A DNA stretch of 64,000 nt from Lolium rigidum (lineage: Eukaryota; Streptophyta; Magnoliopsida; Poales; Poaceae). The translations under genes and the position numbers were made by a program. The DNA lies in NCBI RefSeq assembly GCF_022539505.1, contig NC_061513.1:175738017-175802016 (forward strand), given 5' to 3'. This document shows, in pieces, positions 34,471-45,442 of the stretch (position 1 is its first letter; each line of letters opens with the position of its first letter). The notes under the pieces are model-generated. The model did no database searches. It had not been told where the DNA came from and saw only the letters and a list, made by a program, of their open reading frames with translations.

Positions 34471-34622
34471 TGGCCGAGCTTCAGCCTTCTTCCTTTTTCT
34501 TTTCTTCCTTTTTGAGTCGGTCGAGATTTTCCCGTGGTATCTTTTCCATATCTGTAATCCACTTAGCACACGGTTAAATTGTCACCGGTGTTGTTAACAA
34601 ACACACAAAACTCGTTCTTTCA

Positions 34623-37130
34623 GAGTTTACAACCTTTGTTAGGATCATCAGGGAGAGTGGAGGTACGTAATCACACCTCTAAGCTGTATGCACTTTTTAA
34701 ATTGGTTGTCTCTGCCTCCCCACTTGTTGGAAGAACTTCCCCATCATGTGAGATCTGCAGTAATCATGGTTTGAAACATCATTATAGAATACCTGGAATG
34801 TCAGGTCATAATGTTTTAATAGGAGACTTGAGGTTTCTAATAGTTCACTAATAGTTCATAGCATAACAATGGAATCTATCTTGAATTCCCCATATGATTA
34901 GTTCCCTGTATAGGCATTTTGGTTAGTACCAATCCAAAGTTTGTGCTATAAAATACATAGACTTTTTCTATATGAAAATCAAATTGGTCACGGTAAACAT
35001 GATATATTCCTGAAGCTACGAGTGTTTGTGGCATGCAACAGAGTCCATGCTTGTGCAACTAAGAGCTTTGCTCGGGTAGAAGCGGTTAGCAACGATTTGT
35101 GTGTTGAAGGTCGAACGTAAAAAGTGATGGCAATGGTATGGACATATACTCGCTAATTTTTATGGGACTTAGTTATACGTTTATGAATTTTTTGTATGAT
35201 TAAAGTTGGATCCCTTTTATGTAGAGCATCATTTGACTTAATATTAGTTTCCTCTTGTCATTAATGTGGTTGTTCACCTACTAAGAAGTACCAGCGACTG
35301 GACCGTCCGAGCTCTATTGCATGCCCATCAAGGTAATATACTTATAGGTTAAAGGCAAAATTTGATACTATGATGATCTCTTCATAATTGTTACCCGAGT
35401 GTCGTTAATTATTTATCAGTTCGACTCGTAAGATGCATTTGAATAATTCATTGTGTAGTTTGATTTGAAGAAACATACGGAAGAGAAACAATATATTTAA
35501 TTCAGTTGAGATTTAATGACATGCTTACTGATTGGAAAATTGATTAGGCAGATTGCAAATGCTATGCGTCGTGCTGCAAAGGCCAATGAAAAAAAACTTC
35601 CAGTGATTTTGTATCCAGCCCTACATCTGAAATTGGTCCTAAATTTACTCTTTTATTGGTTCAGACATGAAATCTCATAATACATGCTTTTCTCTGGGTA
35701 GATGTGTTTGGTTCCTGGAACTTTCATGTCCTGTATGTATTGTTATTTCAAAGAATTCGCATTTTATTACGAGAACTTTCCTGGAACTTTTATGTGCTTG
35801 CACAAATTTGTGCTATTTTTTTGTCCATGTCCTTTATGTAATTAGAATATTTAGATACATACCTCAAAAAAGGAATATTTAGATATGTTGCCATTGCTTA
35901 TGGGGTGCATACTGAACCATGGTATTTTACTGCATTATTCTTATGAATTCCCTTCCAAGTAGTCGTTCTTTCTACTGATTTGATTGTACCTTCTCAGTAT
36001 CGTTGCTTGCAGAATTACTATTTTAGAATCTCTATATTGACATTATTGCTTAGTTGGTTGTACCATGTTCAAACCCCCAACTGTTTCAGCGTGGAGCACG
36101 CCACCCTAGTGACCCTACTCACATCGCCATATAAAAGAGACCACTGCGCCGGCATAGGATCCAACCCTTGAGAGACAGTGCGAATGGAGCCGGGGCAGCG
36201 AGGTGGCGGTGAAGCAGGTGACGCCGGGGACCCTGGCAGAGGCGATGAAGGAACTATGTGGGGGGAGGGGTAGGGGTGCGATGCGATGTTCGTGTGGATC
36301 GACTGGAGATGAGCATCGTAATGACACGCATGGAACTGCGGGTGGTATTATTACTTATTTGAGTTCATACTCCATGTATTTAAGTTACATGAAATACACA
36401 AATACTACGTGCAGCTCCACACGCGGCTCAAGCCGGCTGCGGTGGTATTATTACTTATTTGAGTTCATACTCAGCGTAGTTTAACTTAGATGCATTCATG
36501 CATTTAAGCTTTACATGAAATACACAATATATAGGTGCAATCACTTTCTTGCCTTTAATATTTTTAACTACCAAACTTTAAATAGAAAATATGTGTGAAG
36601 ATGTTGGGTGCTTTGGTTTTGGGAGGTTCGCTGAAACTATTGCTAGAAAGAACGTCAAGATTCTTGTCATCCCACGTGTTTATAACAAGAAAAAAAACTC
36701 TGATGAAAGCAAAAAAGAAAAGGCATCCTGTCAATACCTACACCAAGAACATCGTCTGGAAGGAGATCTTTACATCGTAGGTTAGATACTTCGGACTTGA
36801 ACTTATAGTAATCACTATGCTATTCTTTTTAAATTTATATGTAGATCAGCTCCATTGTGCTAATCATGTTAGCACCCAAATTACATGAGAATAGAGACAA
36901 GATTATAGTCCTTTATTCAGCATGTATTAACACTAAATAGAAAATTATTATATGCAGTCTTCTTCTACTACACACATGAGCTACCGCAGGAAATTATTAT
37001 ACGAAGTCTTCTTCTACAACGCACTTCAGGTAATACTCATCTACTTGCATGAATATTGTCATAAAACTATAAAAAGACTACCAAAAAATCATTAAAAAAA
37101 TTTGAGTACCTGCTGTTGAACTGATCTCAC
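34623..37130. other. Intergenic; possible exon relics, none recognised
   Basis: No recognised gene. Three stretches look like isolated exons on the plus strand: about 35283-35334 (YQRLDRPSSIACPS before GGTAAT), 35550-35610 (after TTAGGCAG, IANAMRRAAKANEKKLP) and 36595-36780 (Lys-rich). A 32-bp direct repeat GGTGGTATTATTACTTATTT is at 36342 and 36440. I cannot name a product. Confidence 0.3.
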
Positions 37131-37138
37131 ATGTGGTT

Positions 37139-37640
37139 CTATTTATTATTGTCAGTTCCACCTCCAATCACGTAACCACCCCTGTCTCTAGGAGCGTCCA
37201 TGGAGGATGGGAGTTGGCGCTGCCGTGAATTTGCAGGAGGAGCACAATAAATATGTTGCAGCAGCAGCCGATGGAGGAAAGTATGTGCATGAGCTGTTTT
37301 GGCTTGACTAAGTCCACTGCAAATAATTAAGAGCATTGTGTAAGATGACTATCAATGTATAAGTAGAGATGTAAGGAAGTCTCGTAAAATTAGCATGCTT
37401 ACAGTCCACTCAAAATAATAGCAAATAGGGCAACCACAATTTCACCACCATTGGATCTTCCATGAGAGATAAGGAATCTCCCAACCCAAAGTTGCAAGGC
37501 ACAAGAACATATGGCAAGCCCATAAGTAAATCTGAGACCAAGACCTTGCACCATGCTTATCGAATCCCATAGCGCAGAGTTGTTTGAAGCGAAGAACCTC
37601 CAGTGATGGCCTCATCATCTACACGGTACAGGAGAGGACA
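37139..37640 (-). pseudogene. ABCB transporter fragment (ABCB6/ABCB20-like)
   Basis: Two exons of a P-glycoprotein-type transporter. Exon 37403-about 37640 reads SLQTTLRYGI, then after a frameshift GLGLRFTYGLAICSCALQLW, VGRFLISHGRSNGGEIVVAL and FAIILSG. This is the transmembrane region before the second ATPase of ABCB6/20-type proteins. It ends at a good donor (GTAAGC). The next exon begins at 37316 after TTGCAG, and the join gives SGLGLSQAKT, matching the family's GLGLNQA. Beyond that the sequence degenerates. Full ABCB proteins have about 1,300 residues; about 90 are seen here, with a frameshift, so it is a pseudogene fragment. Confidence 0.75.
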
Positions 37641-38546
37641 GGGTATAAGAGCATTTTTCTTATTTACACCTCCAGGCTTCAGGTGCTCACTAACCAGAAC
37701 TGAATAAATGTATTGACAAGGAATGCATCAAAAGTCTCTTTTAAGATTCAGCAACCCTTTGTCCCGAAAGCACAAGTTTAAGCTCAGTGTTCCTGCAGTT
37801 GGTTTGCCCACTCATTATTACTGTTTTTATTGGAAGCGTAAATTTTGCACCATCAAAACATTGTAATCATCATTGGATAATATTATATGGTAACAAATTT
37901 TATGTGAAGATTTAAGAATTGTGCTTCTCGGATGGTAAGGCATTAGACACATTTAAAGTGGCTCGGTAGCTAAAAAAGAAATAAGATTTGAAATAAAAAA
38001 CTATTAAGGTGACTTCTTGATATTTTTTTATTAAAAATTGTATATATCAAAGGGGCAATAGTGACTCAATTCTTTATGCAGCTTGCAACAAATCTGACAT
38101 ATCATTACAAGGTTGTATTATATTTATGCACCGCACCCGTAGCAATGGTAGGAGTATTCCGTATATGTTTTTCCATATATATATATATATATAGGTGGTG
38201 CCCTGAGAATATGAGTAAAACCTCTTTTCTCCATGATACCCTAGCTTCTAGTGAGTCTCATGCTAAATATAGGTTTCTCCATATATATAGGTAAAACCTC
38301 TTTTCTCCATATGATACCCAAGGATTATTGCCGATACAAAAACCATTGGCTGTCACGTAGCATAATGTGCAACTCAAGATAAGAAAAACGAAGTGGCAGA
38401 AACAACTTTCTCAACTGGACAAAACTGCATGATACACCACAAAGAGTGGCTATCAACAGGCTCTCCGGCTGCATAGATTCAGTAACTGAAACTAACAAGA
38501 CAAGATTCAGCATTCGCTACCGATCGATGTCACAGACATGTGATGA
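37641..38546. other. No gene seen; 3' flank of ABCF
   Basis: AT-rich, with an (AT)n run near 38177-38195 and two copies of TAAAACCTCTTTTCTCCAT (near 38215 and 38292). 38325-38546 would hold the 3' untranslated region of the ABCF gene on the minus strand. Confidence 0.4.
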
Positions 38547-40574
38547 TTAGCCTTGGACTTCCTCTCTGATCTCCTGCATGAGCTCCTCCTTGTACTCCTC
38601 GAACGTGCCATGGTAGGTGCTCACGGTGCCATCCTGCACCACCCACACCTCGCTGCTCTCCTCGTCGTCGCACACCCGGGAGATGAGCCTCGAGTCGTGG
38701 CTCACCAGCACGACCCCTCCGGCGAACTCGCAGAGCGCGTCGGCCAGCGCGTCGATGGTCTGCATGTCCAGGTGGTTCGTGGGCTCGTCCAGCAGCAGCA
38801 CGTGCGGCTCCTCCAGCGCCATCGACGCCAGCACCACGCGCGCCTTCTGCCCGCCGGAGAGCCTGTTGATCGGCGTCAGGTGGCTCTCGCTCGGCAGCCC
38901 GAACTCGGCAAGCGCGGCGCTGGCCTCAGCCTCGTCGCCGTCCAGGTCCGGGTGCGCCTCGAGGAGGTGCTGCACCGCGGTGTGGTGCAGCTTCAGGGTG
39001 TCCACGAACCGCTGCGAGTAGCGCCCAGTCCGGAGCTTGTGGTGCGTCCTCACCTTGCCTTGGGTCGGGGAGAGCTCGCCGGACAGCAGTTTGAGCAGGG
39101 TGGACTTGCCTGCCCCGTTGGGCCCGACGATGGCGGCTCGGGTTCCCATGTACACGTCCACGTCCACACCTGACAGCGTGAAGTCCGGGTACCTGAACCC
39201 TGCCTCCGAAAGCTGGAGGAGCGGCCGGCGTCGGGGGAGCTCGTCGGGCGCCGGGAAGTGGAACTCCACGCTGTAGTCGTCGCACATGGCCTTGTTGTTG
39301 CTGGGCTTCCTCCTCCTGCTCTTCCTGGCCGCCTTCTCGAAATCGTCGAAGTTGCCGCGGTAGGCGTGGAGCTTCTTGTCGTGCAGGTGGATGATCTCGT
39401 CGCAGACGGAGTTGAGGAAGTCCTGGTCGTGGGAGACGACGATGACGGTGCTCTTGCACCGCGCGACGAGGTACTCCTCGAGCCACAGCACGGCGCGGAG
39501 GTCGAGATGGTTGGTGGGCTCGTCCAGCAGCAGGAGCGTCGGCTGCACGAACAGGGCGCCGGCGAGGGTGATGCGCTTCACCCAGCCGCCGCTGAAGGAG
39601 CTAGCGGGCCTGGCCTGCTTGTCCTGGTCGAAGCCAAGCCCCGCCAGGATCTTGGACGCCCGCGCCGTCGCGGAATCCCAGCCCCCAACGCTGAGCTCCT
39701 CGTACACCTCGGCGAGGCGGGCGGCGTCGCCAGAGCCCTCGAGCTCGGCCCTCTCGGCGCGCAGCCTGGCGAGCTCTTCGTCCGCCGCGAGCACCACCTC
39801 GATCACCGGACGCGGGTCGTCGTTCTTGTCCTCCTGCGCCACGAGCGTCGAGCGGATGCCGCGCGGCACCGGGAGCTTCCGCCCCTCCGCGAGCAGCTTC
39901 AGCAGCGCGGACTTGCCCTTGCCGTTGGGCCCCACGAGGCCGTAGCGCCGGCCGTGCGAGACGCGCAGCGAGGCGCCCACGAACAGCGGCACGCCCTCCA
40001 CGGACACGTCGAAGTCTTCGAGCACGATGTCCCTGGCGGTGGCGGCGGGTCCTCCCGGGGCGCGGCCGCGGATGGTGACGGCGAACGCGTCGAGGTTGTC
40101 CCGGAGCGCCTCCCTCTTGGCGGCCTCCGCGCGCGCCGCCGCCTCCGCCTCGCGCCTCTCCTTCCTCAGCGCGTCCTTCTTCGAGAGCGCGGCGGCTTTG
40201 AGGTCGACCGTGGCGCGCGACCTCCTCCGCTCGGCGGCCTCGTCATCGTCGTCGTCCGAGTCCGATTCCGACGGAGGCAGATCGACGCCTGCTAGGTATG
40301 GGTTCGAGGTAGCGGGCCTCGTGGAAGCGGGCTTGGGCTTGGAGGGCTTCTCGTCCACCGTGACGCCGGACTTGGCGGCGGTGCGGGAGCGGTCGGTGAC
40401 CTTGTTGTTGTCGGCGTTGTCGCCCCTTGAATCGCGCGTGGTGGAGGTGGAGAGGCGGCCCTTCGTGGGTACCTTGCCGGCGGCGGCGGCGGATGGGAGG
40501 GTTTCCGCCGACTCCGCTTTCTCGTCGACGTTGGACCTCTTCTTCTTCCCGTTGCGGTTGCCGTCGCGCACCAT
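38547..40574 (-). CDS. ABC-F family ATPase (GCN20/ABCF4-like)
   Basis: 675 codons without an intron. ABC-F proteins have two ATPase domains and no membrane part; they act on ribosomes in translation or its stress control. Residues 1-165 are a charged, Lys/Asp/Ser-rich tail with an SDSDDDDDE patch. Domain 1 has Walker A GPNGKGKS (215-222), signature SGGW (328-331), Walker B LLLLDE (347-352) and SHD (381-383). Domain 2 has GPNGAGKS (484-491), LSGGQ (572-576), LLLDE (593-597) and SHD (625-627). DEPTNHLD is present in both. All catalytic residues look intact. Odd: the linker between the domains is only about 25 residues, where the family normally has a long two-helix arm. The closest plant group appears to be ABCF4. 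The start is the first Met of the frame, 70 bp below a TATA box. Confidence 0.9.
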   Translation of the reverse strand: MVRDGNRNGKKKRSNVDEKAESAETLPSAAAAGKVPTKGRLSTSTTRDSRGDNADNNKVTDRSRTAAKSGVTVDEKPSKPKPASTRPATSNPYLAGVDLPPSESDSDDDDDEAAERRRSRATVDLKAAALSKKDALRKERREAEAAARAEAAKREALRDNLDAFAVTIRGRAPGGPAATARDIVLEDFDVSVEGVPLFVGASLRVSHGRRYGLVGPNGKGKSALLKLLAEGRKLPVPRGIRSTLVAQEDKNDDPRPVIEVVLAADEELARLRAERAELEGSGDAARLAEVYEELSVGGWDSATARASKILAGLGFDQDKQARPASSFSGGWVKRITLAGALFVQPTLLLLDEPTNHLDLRAVLWLEEYLVARCKSTVIVVSHDQDFLNSVCDEIIHLHDKKLHAYRGNFDDFEKAARKSRRRKPSNNKAMCDDYSVEFHFPAPDELPRRRPLLQLSEAGFRYPDFTLSGVDVDVYMGTRAAIVGPNGAGKSTLLKLLSGELSPTQGKVRTHHKLRTGRYSQRFVDTLKLHHTAVQHLLEAHPDLDGDEAEASAALAEFGLPSESHLTPINRLSGGQKARVVLASMALEEPHVLLLDEPTNHLDMQTIDALADALCEFAGGVVLVSHDSRLISRVCDDEESSEVWVVQDGTVSTYHGTFEEYKEELMQEIREEVQG

Positions 40575-40641
40575 GATGCTGTGAATTCCGCGGCTCCCTC
40601 CGGTGATGCTCTATGATTTCGGCCCAGCGAGATGGGTACAG

Positions 40642-40648
40642 ATTTATA
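40642..40648 (-). promoter_or_regulatory. TATA box of the ABCF gene
   Basis: CCCTATAAATCTG on the minus strand, about 70 bp upstream of the start codon. A TGGGCC motif (40621-40626), the site-II type common in plant translation-related promoters, lies between it and the ATG. The whole space to the YJU2 stop is 612 bp. Confidence 0.6.
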
Positions 40649-41186
40649 GGGTCGAGCACTCAGTTGTTGTTGGCTCCGGTTACGCAGGAGAGGCAACGCA
40701 TCGGATGCTCATCCAACATTCCAACGTGCCCCGCACACATCCTGTGAAAAGAATCCCCCGCTGCACGCCATGCTGGTGATACAGTCAGAAAAACTAATGA
40801 ACGATTAATGAGCAAATGCTGGGTGATTTATACAAATAAAAATGTGCATAAACATCAGCTCACACGACGAAGACACGAACACAGATGGGCGATGATGCAG
40901 CCGATGCCAAGTACACCTATCCACAATCTGAGTGCTGCTTCTGCGGAACCAAGTTCTCAGGCCACCCAGATAATTCTTTAATTGCTCCGAATTTGTCAAT
41001 GTTACAAAATTTTATCTCTGAATACAGCTATATCTGGACTATTAGCTGCCATAGATTTGCAACAGCGCAGACCTACAGTTGGCAGCAGAGATTTTGCGCA
41101 AGTACACAATTACAGACTGAGTTACATCATCGTGTTCCAGGGGCTTTCTTGCCTGGCGCAGTTGAAAACTCCAAGAATCGTTGTCT

Positions 41187-44100
41187 TCAGTCGTTACTTT
41201 CATCACTATCATACTGGCAGAGGGACTGAAGAACATTGGTCTTCTCTTCAGAAGCTCCACTTTTTTCCTCGGTGGCAACAACAGGTGCTTTGCCGTTACC
41301 TTGGACAGCTGCAGATTCGGTCTTCTGTTTCTTCAGAGGATTTGCAGCAGTGGGCTTTGGTTTCACTATGAATTGGGGCATCTTAGATGCCACGGCCTTC
41401 TTTACTGTAGGGCAAAAGTTTAACAGTAAATAAGCCAATTGTTTTCAAACTGGAACATTATTTATAACCACAATAACAAAGGTAACACTAGAAAGAAATA
41501 GTAGCAACATAAACAGGGTTGATGTTTGTAGTCAATGATAATGACAGTCATGGCCAAAGATAAGCTGCCTCAGTGCATGATATGTGGAACACGATCAGGC
41601 TCAACTCCCATAAATATGTGAATTCTCAAATATGGGACTCTGCATTTGCAGTCATGGACCTTAACAGTACAAATGATACGGTAAAAAATGATGAATTCAT
41701 ATGTGCCTACCTTCTTTGTTGGTACTCTCAGGACCATTAGTTGTGGTCAAGACATCTGTTGGATTTAACACTGATTCAGAAGATCCATTGGTCTGCAGAG
41801 AAGAAAAAAAAATACAACCGTGAGCCGACCAAACCAAGGAATTCAAGAGACATCAGATTGAAAACGAAAAACACAACTGTCAGCCGACTACAGAAAGGAA
41901 TTCAAGAGACATCGAATTGAAACAGAAATACAAGAATTCATGCCAAGACAGAAAGGCAAACAATATACTCTTGACTCTGAACAGAAAAAACTTCTGAAAT
42001 ATCATCAACATAAATTGCTATAGTGAGGGATACTTCATATTACCATTAGATTTGTGCCAATGTTTGCTATTTGTAAACATATTGCTCAATGACCAGCCTT
42101 TATTCTTACCAGTAAATGCTTGTTCAGGTAGAGATAGGAAACCTGTTATGATAGGATCTATTTCTGTTATCTGGGCTGTTTGGAAAACAAGAAATAAATC
42201 TTGCTTTAAAAGAATCCTGCCTGGGGATCCTACTAATGGCATTCTATTTTCTTGTCATCTTATTAACCAATGGGTAAAACTGCAGAAAAATGGACTACAA
42301 AAGCTTCTATTACAGGGGGCTAGGAGAATGGCACAAGATGCAGAGGAGATTTTTGGACAAAGACACGGCTGGAATCCCATAAGAAGGAGGATAGCTGCAT
42401 GATGTCCATCTTCATCCTCTCCTGCTGAAAAACTCATAAACTCCAACTCCTGGAAAGTCTGGCTGTAGTAGATTGTAGTCTTTGTGTTTGTTTGTTTTTA
42501 TGTGTCTTGATAGTTGGTTGGTCGTCTAGGTTAAAAGTTCGGTTGGTTATTTACATCTTCAGACTCTTCGATTGGGTTTTATTTTTTGTTTCTAGAAAAG
42601 TAGCAGAGTTGTCCTGCTTCCCTTCAATGCAGTTTCGTTTTGAAAACAATGTATAACTGGCAGTCTAGTTTCTTCAATGAAACTGGGAGCCAATTGGGGC
42701 TCCTCTTCTCTAAAAAAATAAATAATAATGGCTTCATCATTTTTAGCTCCAACTGTTGGTGTATCTATTGCAAACTGAAAACATCCTAGAGAAAAGATAA
42801 CAAACAATTCACAGAAGACAACTAATATTTCAGCATTGGAAGTTTGCTTATTAGCTGGCTTGCAATTTAAACAAATCTATACAGATAAGCTGCATATTTA
42901 GAGTTTACACGTCAAGAAGAGGAATTCCGAAATTCTTCAAATAGAACAAGCGTACAGACATGATAAAACGACATATTTTGAGGTTGTAACTGACAGAGCT
43001 TTGTCAGGTCAACTAGTTTCGAAAGATGAAATTGAATTCAAGCTAATGCTCTAAAGTGATTCTACTACAATTGATGATTAAGAACATATAACCCACAAAA
43101 TGAAATAGAAATAGAAAAGGGAAGGAAGAATACAGTGTGATAAGTACCTTCGCCGTGATACTTGACTGGCCTGGTATACCAAATTCTTCATCATCGTCGT
43201 CATCGTCATCGATCCGTTTCACATAGTCCTTCGAGTTCTGCAACAGCCAGCAGTTCAAGAGGGTTAGAAAAATCCATGCACAAGTTTGCACCTGCAGGTA
43301 CAAATGGAAGTTGGCACAGAGGATTACTCGGAAAGTGATTGATTTGATGAGTTCTTCGTCTTCCTCATCTAGTTCTGCTACTGTCTTTTCCTCCTGTAAT
43401 CAGACACAAAATTACAAATGTTAGAGAAAGAGAGATTTTAAGAAAATGATGGCAGAAACACACCATGCCATTAGCAAGCTACTATACATAATTCCTGAAA
43501 AATGAAACACTACATGTAAAACTTTTATTAAAAATCAGAAAAAAAAATGGTGCGCACTTGCCTTCAGGTGCGCGGAATGCTTCAAAATTTCGAGCATCTG
43601 GTCAACTGATACTCCTGCATGTCTCGACTGCAAACGGAACAAAAAAAAACAATGTCAGAAATCAGCAAGTTAACATTTCAAGTGCATATACAAGTACAGT
43701 TTAACCTAACTTAAAAGAATGCCAGAGACCAGATAGTACCTTCATGGACCGCATCTCTTCTAAAGCAGCAAGTATGTCCATGTCCTGCTTTGAGTCGTTT
43801 GCTCTGTTCTCCAGTGCTCTCATTGCATCTCCCATCTCCTCCGCTTCTCGTTTTCTCTTCTCTTTGTCCACAACCTGATAAAAAAATACATCACCATGAT
43901 TAAATTCAAGCTCAAACTGATTGAAACACAGAAGCTGTGCCGAATATTCCCCATACAACTTACCTCGTCCTCTGCACGCCACGGTTCAAAATTCCGACTA
44001 GCCCCAGATTCCACCGTGTAGTCTGAATTCTGGGGGTCTGTTTTGAAAGTAATCTCAGCTGAGCACCTAGTACACTTGAAGTAAAACCTAAATATTTGTA

Positions 44101-44741
44101 TGCCCAAGTATGTCTGCACACAAAAAGAAAAGCACGTTAGGACGGATTTGCATTGCATTGCGCCGATATATCAGTAATCAGAATACACATTTTCAATATG
44201 GATATATGATTCAACAATTCCAAGCGATGGATAAACAAAATAGAAGGTTATGTTTTCCCCATTTACTGATGAACACTTCATGTTAAATATTGGTTGCAAA
44301 TTTGGGTAGCTTCTTTGACTAGCAAGATGTTTATACGACTGGGATCACTAAGATATACTAGCTTTTTGTCCAGCCCGGAACAAGCATCAGCAGGCAAACA
44401 CCACGGCAAAATCGACACCATCGGTGGCCAACCGAAGCGCGAATCGACTCAATTTTGTGCGATTCGAGACCGCCGCGTTTCTAGGGTTAGATAACAAAGC
44501 CTAGTATCGCGAAAGAGGGGCGGGCCCGGGGGCGCGTGCGTACCTCGCCGATGCAGTCCTCCTTGCGCGAGTTGAACTTGGTGCCCTTGTAGATGTATGT
44601 CCCGCAGGTGCCGCAGCGGATGCTCATGGGGAGCATCATGCGCACCTTGATCTGCTGGTTCTTGGGCTGCTTCCGCCGCGGGATCTTCGCCGGATCGAAG
44701 TCCGGCGGGTAGTACTTGTTCAGCACCTTCCGCTCACCCAT
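41187..44741 (-). CDS. YJU2: YJU2/CWC16-type splicing factor
   Basis: Eight exons fit splice sites and frame: 44544-44741, 43964-44113, 43740-43874, 43562-43627, 43328-43393, 43148-43237, 41711-41792 and 41187-41404. They encode about 334 residues, normal for YJU2/CCDC94 (CWC16 family), a spliceosome protein that promotes the first catalytic step. The start [17 protein letters not shown] is the family signature. Zinc-type cysteines are CGTC in exon 1 and CTRC in exon 2. Exon 2 holds the conserved [20 protein letters not shown]. Exon 3 is a charged helix ([11 protein letters not shown]), and the acidic exon 6 has [11 protein letters not shown]. The Lys-rich tail ends DSDESND. Intron 4 uses a GC donor (AG|GCAAGT). 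The gene points the same way as ABCF. Confidence 0.93.
42035..42735 (+). mobile_element. LINE 3' end in the sixth YJU2 intron
   Basis: On the plus strand, against the gene, the frame 42052-42402 reads [20 protein letters not shown] then INQWVKLQ, the C-terminal pattern of plant LINE reverse transcriptase proteins. The 3' end has the LINE-like AATGAAACTGGGAGCC and GGGCTCC, then an A-rich tail (AAAAAAATAAATAATAAT, ending near 42735). It is 5' truncated and sits inside the 1355-bp intron 41793-43147. Confidence 0.7.
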
Positions 44742-45168
44742 CGCGGCGCCGCCGGGGTGCTCGCCGGAGCGCTAGGTTGGACGCGCCGGAGAGGGGACGG
44801 GCAGGTCGTTTCGCGGGCGGCGCTGGCGAGTCGCAAAGGCGGCAGGGATTTGGGTTGCGCTCGGGTTCGGCTGTTTCGGACGGGACGAATAGCAACCCGG
44901 CTCGAACCGTCACGGAAAATAAAACAAGCGGGCTTGTGGTCGGTGTCGGGTGAACTAGCGTGGGCGGCTTTGAAAAAAAAAAAACGCGTGGGCGGCTTTG
45001 GGTTAGTGATTTAGCGTGAGGCCTAAACACCTAGTTTGGCTGCAAATTTTTCCAAACCCAAAAAATCTACAAATCCGGGTAACAAATGCCACATTTTAGT
45101 AAAGTCATTACAATCCCTAAAAAAAATCCGTGAAGTCATTACAAAGTTCTTTCAAAATAGTATCAAAA
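44742..45168. other. YJU2 promoter region
   Basis: GC-rich flank just upstream of the YJU2 start. It holds no separate gene. A 12-base A run at about 44973-44984 is flanked by GTGGGCGGCTTTG on both sides, which looks like a small poly(A) insertion or slippage event. Confidence 0.4.
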
Positions 45169-45171
45169 TAA

Positions 45172-45439
45172 GGCCTTGTTTATTCTCTCGTATTTTTCTT
45201 CCCAATAGGTATGGAATGGAAGGAAATTTGGTGTTCACTCAATCCTCTCAAATACCCTTCCCAAAAATACACTAGTACGATGGAGAGTTTTCAATTTAGT
45301 AAAAAAATATGGGGATGAGAGGAGATATCTCGGGATTATTATGTTCAAAATCGGAGAAGTAAATGAACCAGTGGAGAATTTCCGGGATACAAAATAATCT
45401 CCTCTCATCCTCATAAATACACTAGAAATAAACAAGGGC
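45172..45439. mobile_element. Tourist-like (PIF/Harbinger) MITE
   Basis: 268 bp with termini GGCCTTGTTTATT and AATAAACAAGGGC (inverted, one mismatch) and TAA duplicated on both sides (45169-45171 and 45440-45442). A 3-bp TAA target site and terminal repeats of this kind identify PIF/Harbinger-derived MITEs. Confidence 0.8.
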
Positions 45440-45442
45440 TAA

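Larger units (their letters stand above)
13127..34622 (-). mobile_element. Sirevirus-like Ty1-copia retrotransposon, nested and 3' truncated
   Basis: Read from right to left: 5' LTR (33479-34622), Met-type primer binding site, gag (about 30661-33429), protease-integrase (22417-23768), reverse transcriptase (20826-22520) and RNase H (13559-14010). Two other LTR elements interrupt it (14011-20820 and 23769-30655). The copia domain order (integrase before RT), the long gag with a coiled-coil C-terminal part and the AGGGGGAG polypurine motif at 13490-13497 fit the Sirevirus lineage. No copy of the LTR is found left of 13490, so the 3' LTR is missing where the copia sequence meets the CACTA terminus. 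Frameshifts and a stop codon show it is dead. Confidence 0.85.
33479..34622 (-). repeat. 5' LTR of the copia element
   Basis: 1144 bp. On the minus strand it runs from TGAAAGAACGAG to ATCCTTTCA, with TG..CA ends and a short inverted repeat (TGAAAG/CTTTCA). A TATA box sits inside (34205-34213) and a GC-rich repeated zone upstream of it. No second copy exists in the window. Confidence 0.88.

Noticed and set aside
13559..34622. Considered as separate host genes
   Set aside because: All coding pieces are copia gag/pol or parts of elements A and B, with LTRs, target duplications and a tRNA primer site explaining the region.
36203..36327. Possible protein kinase fragment (VAVKQV)
   Set aside because: Only a six-residue resemblance; no glycine loop or later kinase motif follows.
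38553..40584. Long plus-strand frames opposite the ABCF gene (up to 345 codons)
   Set aside because: Antisense shadows of a GC-rich gene; the peptides are Arg/Gly/Val-rich and lack domains, while the minus strand has both ATPase domains.
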